Shown: one piece after another, positions 10,136 to 19,428 of the stretch
Position numbering within the stretch: the stretch's first letter is position 1
Layout: every line of letters begins with the position of its first letter
Source: Strigamia acuminata
Taxonomy: Eukaryota; Arthropoda; Chilopoda; Geophilomorpha; Linotaeniidae
NCBI GenBank assembly: GCA_949358305.1
Contig: OX442315.1
Coordinates: 7,466,427 to 7,530,426 of the forward strand
Length of the DNA stretch: 64,000 nt
Reading direction: 5' to 3'
Translations under genes and position numbers: made by a program
The notes under the pieces: model-generated
Database searches by the model: none
Seen by the model: the letters and a program-made list of their open reading frames with translations, nothing else
What the model was told of the DNA's origin: nothing

Positions 10136-10954
10136 GCTCTGCTCAAACATTGGATTTCCATCAGACATTCTCGTGTCAGCATTGAATCTACAATTCCAGG
10201 CAAGTATTACCTAACCGACTTAATTTTTAAATCTAAAAATGCAAATTTTTTTTTGGGGGTCTTTTCCTAAATGAATGCAAAAAGTGGAGTTTTGAAGACG
10301 TTGTAGGCAAAATAAACGAGATAGTTAGTTATCTTCGAGTATTATATCTTCCATTTACGATCCATATTCTTTGAAAGAATAGAGAGGCCAGGAAGATTAT
10401 TGCTGTCGCTGACATCTATATCATATTGTCAGTTATTTTGTCGAAAATTGTCGTCCAGAAAACCCAACCTTGTGCAGACACTGGGTGACCAAGCAAACAA
10501 AAGAATCGTCACCTCACCCCAGATTCTAATCCGCGACCTCACTCTTATGAAAAACTTAAGGTGTTGTGCTACCAGTTTTGTTTTTTTAGTTCATTTTTGC
10601 ATATAAAAAAGGAATTTTTATAAATGATGACTTAAAAATGAATTATTTTCTGGCTAAAAATGAATTTTTGGCGCCTAAAATAATTTTTGTTTTTGCGGAA
10701 AACCGTTTTTTGGTTTTATGTTTACCAAATATGTTTTTAGTTTGTCTATCACTCAAAGTGGCAACCATAGTTCGCATGACCCCCCCCCCCCCCAGCTGCA
10801 ACCTCGATCCGCCTCTGTATGCAAAAAATAATACCAAGATCAAAATAATGAAAAATACGTTAGTGATTACAGTTTATATTTGCCTACGGTATGTGTATAA
10901 CTTATTTACTGCGTATGCAATCCACAGAATTTGAAAAGGATTGAAGTCATCAAC

Positions 10955-13550
10955 ATGAAAATTATTGTTATTGTTTTGGTGGTGTTTGTTGCGATGGCTG
11001 TTTCTGAATCATCTGAATCAGTTTGTAATAAGATTAACGTAGCGCTCAATGTAAGATTTTAAGCTATTCATTTAGATACAGTGAAATAATTTTTTTCTAC
11101 TTTTTAGGCTGTAACTAACATTACTAACGGTGTAAGCGAACCAGATTTATTTCAAACCCTCTTAAGCAGTGTACCGGTCCAAGTAATTTTTTTTTCTACT
11201 CACAGTGTATAAACGATTATCTCGCGCCCTCATTTAATTAACTCAAACTAAGCTAATGACCAGGTATCCTTTAATATTCACACACAAATTTACGAACCAT
11301 CCACACCCTACTAGTACATTCACGCTGTTGCAAATGAAAACAAGTAATCATTTGTAATGCAGGAAAGCATTACATATTAGACTTCTAAACCCTGCCCCTA
11401 ATTAAAAAAAAAACCCAAGAGAAATTTCCATAGTTTGTTACCCCAATATATTACAGAAACCCAAATCAAAACTTAAATCAAACTTTGATTTGCGGCACTC
11501 CTTAATGTTACGTCTCGTATCACCATCGAACTGAAATAATAATAAATTAACGACACAAAACAATCAATTTCGCAATTAAATCATTCAAATGGTTATCCAC
11601 AAATGGTTAACCACAAACTTTTCCTAAAGATTTTCCAAAAGTTTCCACGCTCAGAACGCCGCCAAATGCGCGTAATACGCCGGCGCCGGGATGTAAACAG
11701 ATCGCATTCCCGTTGTTATAATTTCCCGTTTCCCGGCATTTAACTCGTCGCAAATGCGCGATGTAGAGGTTCATGCAGAAAGTCCGTCTGGCCCAAGTCT
11801 AAGCCGTCTAAGTGCTCTAAAACGGGTTTATTAATTCAACCGGAGGTCGGAAAAGTACGAAAACACCTTAGGATACTAATACAGGTATGCTGAGTTTGTC
11901 CGTTTGGCTCTAGCTGCTATAGTTTTTGCGGAATCGATGACGATGGACGGACGGACGGACAGACAGACAGACAGACAGATGACCGTTTTATTAGACTTTC
12001 TAAACATCAGGTTTAGAAGTCTAAAAATGAAAGGACTCCCCCTGCAGTGAGGTGGTGATGCTTGTTTAATGTTTGCCACTACCTCGATTGATTTCATAGA
12101 TAGGAATTGACTCTAGATGCGGATTTACGATTTATGTGGCCCTGTATGTCAGACACCTTATTTAGGGGTTCTATTTGAAAACTTAATTCCAAATTATTTT
12201 TCCCTGATTTTTCCTTTTTTATTTTGAACTCTTAACCTCGCCATTGGAGGGCCCCCGTCGCCATATGCCGAGAACTGTGAGAACCTAGAAACCTACTCAA
12301 ATTAAATACTCGTTTATACCTTAGACTATTCAGAAGTATCTCCATGTACAGAGTATTTGAAAATAAACTCCTTTTTTTCAGGCTCTACCTTCTGTTGTAC
12401 AAGCGGTAGCGGTATGTGCAGTAAGGGCATAGAGTTTTTACTTATATTAATGCGATTTTCAGGTCCAGACATACAAAGATATCACTAACACGATTTTTAT
12501 GAAATCATTCGACTCAGTATTTGAAATTGTAGTAAACAATCTACAGTACTAGATATACGAGGTGTAAAACGATGCAAAAGTACTAATTTTAATGATGTGG
12601 CATCATTTATTAGTTTAATAACATCATAAAAGCAGCAACACAACACAATGTGGTATGAAGCAGATATTACTTGAAATATTTTCACTTAAAATGGTGCAAT
12701 CTGCCAACAGAATTTTTAAACACTTATGTCAGAAGGAAAAAAAAATTGAGCTTCTTCATTGTTTTTTGCAATAATTTCTGCTGCCTTCTGTTAAGATCTC
12801 TTCTTGAGACTTGGCCAACCTGATGCTGACTAGGCTAGAGAGTAATCAGTGCATGACAAAACAACAAAAGAATCTCAATGTAGTCAATTCCCAAATACCC
12901 TGTCGTTTAAATCTCTAATTTCATAAAATTTTTAGTAATATCTTTATATGCATTATCCTGTTCAATACGCAAAATGAGTAATCGGAGAGAATGAACCACT
13001 TTGCAATATAACTCCCAATAGTTATATGAAGCATACACCAGAGTCAATGAAAGCGATTTATTTTTATTTTAATACTTTTTTTCTATGGTGAGGTCTTAAC
13101 CAACTTTACATGGTGTCTGTGGTTTATTATTCTCTTCAATTACTCTGTGTTCATTGTTCAAAATATTAATTATGTACTATTTTTTAAATAGGGGGATATA
13201 GCTCCCGACGCTTATATTGGGTGCATTCAAGACAATCTTTTAGAAGTAAGTAAAAATATCGCCAACCAAATGTTTTAGAAATGAGACTTAATAGGCGAGG
13301 GTCGGAGCGATTCCGGCCGCGCAGAAGTGTTGTTTTACAAAAATGTTACGAAAAATGAAACGGAATTGCGCGATAGTGTGCGTGATTTTCTAATGTCTCA
13401 GCAACACCAAATTGGTCCAGAAAATTATTATTATTATATCCATTTATTTTTTTTTTTTTTTTTTTATTTTTTTTTTGTTTTCTTTTGTTTTATTTATTTT
13501 TTTTAAAATTCTATTTTCAGGGTTGTCCTAATATTACTCTTACTGGTTAA
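10955..13550 (+). CDS. Small secreted protein, six coding exons (unknown family)
   Basis: Six exons can be joined by consensus splice sites, all in phase 0: 10955-11050, 11108-11182, 12382-12411, 12463-12531, 13192-13245 and 13521-13550. They give 117 codons ending in TAA. The first exon opens with a clear signal peptide: MK, then a run of I, V, L, F and A residues to about residue 17. The mature part would be about 100 residues with three cysteines (one each in exons 1, 5 and 6) and NxT glycosylation sites. Exon 3 has only ten codons. Acceptors have good pyrimidine tracts, and AATAAA at 13592 lies 40 bases after the stop. A TATA box and a GC-AG intron in the 5' leader complete the gene. I do not recognise the family; small multi-exon secreted proteins of this kind include salivary, venom and haemolymph proteins, but no function can be claimed. 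A duplicate is at 59367. Internal exon borders were predicted by eye. Confidence 0.7.
11943..11981. repeat. Microsatellite (GGAC)n(AGAC)n in intron 2
   Basis: GGAC units turn into AGAC units. The copy-2 equivalent (near 60357) is two bases shorter, one of the few differences between the duplicated blocks. Confidence 0.85.
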
Positions 13551-13744
13551 ATCTACAAGAATAAGAAAATTCACGAACTGTATGTTGCTTAAATAAACAA
13601 GATGTCATAAACTATAACTACTACTGTATGTTCACTTCCTTTGCATTTCACAATATGCTAATTTGTGATGCTACCTAAATTTTATTGCTTTAACACTGAC
13701 TGAATCCTCCGTCATTTTGAGTATCGTAAATTTACTGATTAGTT

Positions 13745-13850
13745 TGTGGTGACCCAGAAAAGCGTGTGACATTCCTTGGGTGACCCCCTCTGTATCACAT
13801 TGACAAGGGTCTTTTTCTCCTTTTCTGACCCGCCTCCTGAAAGGACAGGT
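13745..13850 (+). repeat. Partial LTR start of the TGTGGTGACC type
   Basis: TGTGGTGACCCAG recurs 106 bases before the complete LTR at 13851, followed by unrelated sequence. It is either the first part of another LTR cut by the next insertion or an internal duplication of the LTR start. Confidence 0.5.
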
Positions 13851-14636
13851 TGTGGTGACCCAGTTGGATAAGCGTCCCCTTAGTGGATGTTTTCCCTCTG
13901 GGTCACCTGAGTAAGCGGGTAATTTCCCTCCTGTTGGCTCCACCTTCCCCGAGCAGGTGGATGCCCCGAAGGGAGTGAGGCGATGGGTGGACAATCCCAT
14001 TGGTTGTCTCCGTCCCCTCACTCCATTGCATAAAAGGCGGCGTTTCCTGCATAAACCCAGAACTTACACAAACGACACCAAGAACACAGCAACTACCTCA
14101 CCATTAGGCCAAGTTCAAATACAAGTTAGGATTGATTGAGGATGAGGACCGCTGAACTGAATGCAACTGTAACTCTCACGAATTTACAAGAGAGCTATTC
14201 CCCCCGAATAGCCCTTGTGAAAGCCCGACTATCATTCCACCTCACCGAAAGTGTCTGAGTGCTTTGTAAGAAACCCCCAGTTCCCAAACGAGGCCTCTGC
14301 GACGCTAAACATACCCCCCTAGACAACAGGCACGGATAGAAGACTCTTTGAGCATTCCACCGCGTCTATAACGACGAATCCGTGACGAATTAACGACAAC
14401 TCAAGACGTCACCATTGTTCCAGCGACCATGCGAAGCTGAGGACGCCATCTTGAGAAATCCTTTGTTCGACTCAGCCAAGTCGACTCTAGAGAATATTAC
14501 TGACTGTATTTTAAGGCGTAAAAGCCTACTGAATAAATCCTTGTTTATTTCATATACATTTGGTATTTATTTGGGTATTAAGTTAACAGATTTCAGGTAA
14601 AGTAAACCACGTTAGCATACTTAAGTAGTATTTAAA

Positions 14637-15482
14637 CACTGCATGAAATTGGAACTTTCCATGTTGTGAATGATCAGAAAAGTTCTTGGAAAGCCCATCT
14701 TTAACAATTATTAAAGTTGACTTTACTTGTTGTGCTAAAGTTGACTTTACTACAACAACTTTCCTATAAAAAGCCTGCGTTTACAAGTACAACTTTCCTG
14801 AGTTGTAAGTCACCTTTACAATTCATGTAAAGTTAGTGGTTAGAATGTCTTTACTAGAGAAAATAAGTATAGTTTTTATAGCTTTACAATTACTTTAATA
14901 GATTAAATTCAATGTAAAATAATTAATTGACAAGTTTAAAAATTTGTTTTATACTTATCAAAAGATTGTTACAAATAAAAAATAAATTTCTTACAAATGA
15001 AAAGTGAAATTGTCACTTAAAAAATAAAATTCTCACAAATAAAAAATAAATAAATAAATAAATAGAAATTATTACTATTATTATTATTAATTTTCACTAA
15101 TAAAGTTATAAAAATCTAAAACTTAGAAGAAATTCAGGTATCAATACTAGTTAATAATTATTCTAAGTTAAAAGTTAGTAAAGCAATTGGCAAATCATTT
15201 TTTTGCATACACCCACAATGGCAAATCTTTTTGTATTTTTTTGTCACTTGTACTTCCTTCAACTCGTTTCACTAGTAAACGTTTTTGTTGATCTGTGTCA
15301 GCCTTCATTGCTGTCTTGTCTAAGTAGTCGACAAGCATAAACATTTACAACATCTTTTCATGTTGGTAAAGCTAGCTTTCCAATTAATCTTTCACAACAA
15401 CTTTCCACACATTATAAAGTTAAACTTTTCACAACAAATTTTCATTACTTTTCAGTATGGAAAGTTCTAATTTCATGCAGTG
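14637..15482. mobile_element. CACTG MITE (CMC/EnSpm-Chapaev type) inside the Gypsy-A LTR
   Basis: Terminal inverted repeats CACTGCATGAAATT(G/A)GAACT match over about 26 bp at 14637 and 15482. They are flanked by AAA on both sides, a 3-bp duplication. Comparison with the Gypsy-B LTR shows that removing the element restores the LTR. Subterminal motifs such as ACAACAACTTTCC and AAAGTTGACTTTACT occur several times in both orientations, as is usual for CACTA/CACTG transposons. No transposase frame. Confidence 0.75.
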
Positions 15483-15510
15483 AAACTTATACGAAGTAGG
15501 ACGCGACACG

Positions 15511-15528
15511 TGGGGACCTGTCCGGGAT
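15511..15528 (+). other. Gypsy-A primer-binding site (tRNA-Pro-like, degenerate)
   Basis: TGGGGACCTGTCCGGGAT follows the LTR after CG. It differs at three positions from the tRNA-Pro primer site known from murine leukaemia virus, TGGGGGCTCGTCCGGGAT. Confidence 0.6.
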
Positions 15529-15600
15529 TTAGAAATAAATCTCAATCTGAATTTGTGATCTCTCTTGATAAGATAACCAAATCAGAGGTTACCCAAAGAA

Positions 15601-15912
15601 ATGTCAGACAAAGGTGAACAATCCGCGTCTGATACAGAGCCAAATAGGCCCGAAAAGGGAAAAAAAGCCTCCGACTACCATTCAAGGTTGGGCGGCCCGA
15701 TTCCCAAGCAGTCCGCCAAGGCTAAAGCCAAAGCGAACAAACAAAAATCGAAGGCCAAAAAGGACGAGCAAACTTCATCGTCCACGGCTCTAACCGAGCC
15801 AGGGCGAGGGCAGGTTCCTCTGATCTCACAAACCTCCGATAGCACCGGTATAGAAGTTTAAGAAATCAGAGTAGAAATTCCTGATAAATCAAACGAACGA
15901 GTACCGATATTG
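15601..15912 (+). pseudogene. gag: Gypsy-A gag N-terminal fragment
   Basis: The first 86 codons (MSDKGEQSASDTEP...) align with the start of Gypsy-B gag, then a stop at 15859 breaks the frame. DNA similarity continues to 15912 (GTACCGATATTG) and ends. The capsid and zinc-knuckle parts are absent. Confidence 0.8.
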
Positions 15913-16005
15913 AAATTCGCCTTTGGAAACGCAAATAACGTTTACAATGGCAAATCTGGGTATATTGAAATTCGCCATTGGAAACGTTCTTGCGTTTCCA
16001 ATGGC
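15913..16005. repeat. Two tandem hairpins at the Gypsy-A truncation point
   Basis: Unit 1 (arms 15919-15931 and 15939-15951, two mismatches) and unit 2 (arms 15974-15986 and 15993-16005, perfect 13 bp, loop TTCTTG) are each preceded by ATTGAAATTCGCC. They are copies of one roughly 55-bp unit. Confidence 0.7.
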
Positions 16006-16595
16006 TCAGGAAATATTTGGAGGGAACCAGACTTTAAGAACACCCAGTATACATTAATAAGCAAAATTTTAGTTTTTGTTGTATGTGTAAACTGGAAAAA
16101 GATTTCTGATTCTAGGATACTTGTGAGCAGCAGATCCGCATTACACAACAAAGCGTTAACTTCCTGTTTGCAAAAATGGCACACTCAGTGGGTTCGGAAC
16201 GGATGGCAAATCACCCGACTGTAGAGTCGATTGCGGATCGGACGGGTGGACAATCTGCGCAATCAATCCGCGGATCGAAGTGGGAGAGTCCGTGGATTAT
16301 ATGTCATGTATGTCATGTAAGTTATGTCGCGGCAAAGGTAAACCAACAACACGTTTTATTTGTTCATACTATCTAACTAATTTTTCTCATTTATTAGCTT
16401 GAGAAGTTACGAGACCATGCACAAGCAAGTCTCGACCACATCGTGCCGATTCTGCTTTCTTATTCTTTCTTCATTATGACTGGATCCATTTCTGGGATTA
16501 TTATAAATTAACAAATATATTTAGATTTTATTATAAGGCGGATTTACATAGTGCAGTTTGATTTTATATTTTACGGTAGATTATTAAGGGTATAA
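16006..16595. other. Spacer; start of host segment copy 2 at about 16370
   Basis: No gene recognised. From about 16370 it matches 5580-5787, the 3' flank of the LRR gene. Confidence 0.55.
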
Positions 16596-16692
16596 CTAAT
16601 AATCAAGAAGCTCTTTGATCTGCAAATCCAAGTTTTTACTTTTAACACAGCTTTTAAATACATCAATGTCAACAATATTACCACAATCATAT
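16596..16692 (-). pseudogene. LRR gene copy 2, last exon part (C-terminus)
   Basis: Matches the last 30 or so codons of copy 1 (5788 onward), including the TAG stop. It is separated from the rest of the gene by the solo LTR at 16693-18098. A 3-bp in-frame insertion relative to copy 1 is present. Confidence 0.75.
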
Positions 16693-18098
16693 TGTGGTGA
16701 CCTGGAAGGACACCAGGGGTGAGAAAATTGCAAGAACAATTATTGTGTGTTTTTTAAGAGTTTCAAAGTGTTTTAAATATATTTATTGGACTATGCAAAT
16801 TAGAAATACCAGAGCAATCAGTCAGTTTTTCCAAAGAATTAGTTAACCAGTGTATTTTAGAGAATAAATGTAATCATGTTTTATTTCTCATAATATATTG
16901 GTCTCTTCATTTATTAATTAAGTTCTCTTACTTTGAGCAAATAATTGAGTCACCAGAGCCAGCTGTAGGGATCACTATGGCAACCGGCCCTAGGAGTTAG
17001 CACAGGATGTGCATCCTGGTCCCTATAAGGAGTTGTCATGATAGGATGCTGGGAGAAATCATCATACAAGCCAGTTCAAGTCTCCATTTCACCAGTACCA
17101 GTCATTGTCATATTTTGCTCCAGTGTTTCCAAAACCCAGTAATTATATGATTGTGATTATTCTGCCAAAGGAATACTTGAGTTCACCTTGCTGTCAGGGA
17201 AAAGCAGCTAGGTATTTGTCTTGCTTTAGAGAATCTTTAGCTAGGCCTTTTCTTGCTCAAACAGCCAGTTTGAGTTGAGGAATTAGAGAGTTTTGGAAGC
17301 CATCTTGGTTCACCCAAGAAGGGAGTTTATCTTTGCACTCAGAGCAAGAGAGTTTTAGCCTTGTACTCCAAACAAGCGGGCGCTTAACCTTGAGCGTTTA
17401 ATCAAGTAGAAGTTTGATTCCTTGTATACCGTGTTTCACGGGAACTTGGGATTAGATTTACTGTGTGCCAGACGAGGACGAGAAGCGACACTGCCGCAGT
17501 CTACGGAACCGCTACGGAACCCGAATTGCGAGACGCCGCCGGAACGTGACAACGACAACCAGCCGCCTACGGAATTCCTTGTCGCTGAGGAATTTCCCGA
17601 ATAGCCAGCCGTCGCGGAGAGGAGTTTGCAGAGTCGTGAGTAGAATCGATTTGTGTGTGTGAAACACGTTTTCTCCAAATATCTCGGTTCTATTTTCGCA
17701 CCTTGCGAGTGTTGTTTTATCGCCGTTTGCGATAAAAGAGAAGCACGACATCGCCAAGCCAGCCACGTCGCGAGAGAAGATTGTTTATATTTTCCATTAT
17801 TACTAACGTCTTCTTTATTTAAACTTAGTGTTATATAATTTACCATTGTTTGTATTATTAACCCCGTATTCACCCCGAATAAATAACGATTTCATTTGCA
17901 TTTAATATAAAAGTGTGTTTATTTAGAATAATTGGTTTTAATAGTCAGTTTAGTCTGAGTAGAGATATTAATATTTATATTAATATTTCTCCTCATTTAG
18001 CAGTTATTGTTTTGATATTAGAAGAATATTGAGATTGATAAGACCCGCCGTGGCAACCGTAGTGACCTTATTTGGGCATAAGAGTCGAGGTCATTACA
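16693..18098 (+). mobile_element. Solo LTR 1 (gypsy type, 1406 bp), orientation by TGTGGTGACC end
   Basis: It starts TGTGGTGACCTGG, ends GGTCATTACA and is flanked by ATAT on both sides (16689-16692 and 18099-18102). Taking it out with one ATAT rejoins the LRR frame as in copy 1. It has no internal coding region or primer site. An AATAAA lies near 17879. It shares its first ten bases with the LTRs of Gypsy-A, -B and -C but is otherwise a different family. Confidence 0.8.
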
Positions 18099-18564
18099 AT
18101 ATATGCAAAATTTAGACATTGGATTTTGCAGTCCAAACAATTTCACGATTGAAGTGGTAGTAATTAAGTTGCAAGAATGTAGTTCTAAACTTATTAGATA
18201 TGGCAGCTCATTCGACTCAACAAGTTTCGAAGTTAAATCGTCAGAAAGAATTTGGCAACGACCAATGAGCAATTTTTCTAACCTTTTACACGGTAGCAAT
18301 AACTTTTTCATTTCTTGTTCAGTAATAAGGAAATCGTTGCAATATAAAATCAGTTGACTAAGGTTTTTCAACGGGGCATTAATATTATCATCACTTTCAA
18401 TGACAATCGTACGTTCTATTAATATTAATTCCTCTAACATTGGCCAAGCGTGATCAATTGGTCGAATATTAACCGGTCCAATAAAAGTCAGCCTGAGACT
18501 GGTTAATCCTTGTAGCCGTGTTAAAATATCAAAATCCAGATCAGTTTCGTCATTTAACACATCT
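18099..18564 (-). pseudogene. LRR gene copy 2, middle part
   Basis: Encodes the C-terminal leucine-rich repeats (LQGLTSLRLTF, MLEELILIE, CKRLEKLLIGRC, LPYLISLELHSC), at roughly 90-95% identity to copy 1 by eye. It is cut on its 5' side by Gypsy-B (target duplication ATCT at 18561-18564) and on its 3' side by solo LTR 1. An open frame runs on into the solo LTR by chance. Confidence 0.85.
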
Positions 18565-19384
18565 TGTCGCGTCCTACTTGGTATAGGTTTAAATAGCGCT
18601 AACGTGTAATACTTTACCTGTGATCAATTATGTAAATACCCAAATGAATACCAAATGTATGTAAATAAACAGGTAATTTATTCACCAGGCTTTATGCCTT
18701 TAAAATACACTCAGTAATAATTCTAGAGTCGACGTGGTCAGCGTCGAACAAAGGATTTCTCAAGATGGCGTCGTCGATTCCGCGTGGTCGGCGGAACAAA
18801 GGCGGCGTCTCGAGTTGTCGTTAATTCGTCACGGATTCGTCTTCACGGACGCGGTGGAATGCTCTTTCGAGTCTTCTATCCGTGCCTGTTGTCTAGGGTT
18901 TGTTTAGCGTCGCAGAGGCCTCGTCTAGGAACTTTGGGGTTCCCTACAAAGCACTCGGACACTTACTTCGGCGAATAATCGTCTGGGCGATTATTCTGGG
19001 TGATTTCACAAGGGCTATTCTCGTGCTTTCGCAGGAATAGCTCGCAAGTGACTTCGTGAGAGTTACAGTTTGCACTTTACTCAGCGATCCTCGATCAATC
19101 CTAACTTGTAGTTGAAGTTGGCCTGACGGTGAGGTAGTTGCTGTGTTCTTGGTGTCGTTTGTGTAAGTTCTGACTTTAGGCGGGAAACACAGCCTTTTAT
19201 GCAGTGGGGTGAAGGGCCGGCGATCAACCAATGGGGGCTGACCATCAGCCGCTTCCTCCCCCTCGGGGCACACACCTGCCATGGGGAGGTGGAGCCAACT
19301 CGGGGGGGAACGACTCTTCAATCACAGTGACTCAGAGGACAAGCATCCGCCCTGGGGGGACACTTATCCAACTGGGTCACCACA
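18565..19384 (-). repeat. Gypsy-B 3' LTR
   Basis: 820 bp, TGTGGTGACCCAGTTGG to GCGACA on the minus strand, with no difference from 30612-31431 that I can see. A TATA-like TGCATAAAAGG lies near 19197 (minus strand). Confidence 0.93.
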
Positions 19385-19399
19385 CGTCCCTCCTCCAGC
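19385..19399 (-). other. Gypsy-B polypurine tract
   Basis: GCTGGAGGAGGGACG abuts the 3' LTR on the minus strand. Gypsy-C has GCTGGGAGGGGGACG at 55080-55094, so the plus-strand primer region is conserved. Confidence 0.75.
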
Positions 19400-19428
19400 T
19401 TCGATCTCGGATCGGAGCGATCTCAATT

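Larger units (their letters stand above)
13851..15912 (+). mobile_element. Gypsy-A, 5' LTR plus start of gag, truncated
   Basis: The LTR runs 13851-15508 (TGTGGTGACCCAGTTGG to GCGACA). Without the CACTG MITE nested in it, it is about 810 bp and clearly homologous to the 820-bp LTR of Gypsy-B. A two-base spacer and a primer site follow at 15511, then a leader and the first third of gag homology. Similarity to Gypsy-B ends at 15912, inside gag, and nothing of pol or the 3' LTR follows. Confidence 0.85.

Noticed and set aside
11373-12030. A transposon in intron 2 bounded by TAGACTTCTAAACC inverted repeats
   Set aside because: Only about 14-20 bp match imperfectly and no target duplication or empty site was found.
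15045-15065. AAAT repeats and other simple repeats as a CRISPR-like array
   Set aside because: Plain microsatellites without spacers, in a eukaryotic genome.
17422-17604. Short frames within solo LTR 1 as genes
   Set aside because: They lie wholly inside the LTR and show no domain or codon signal.
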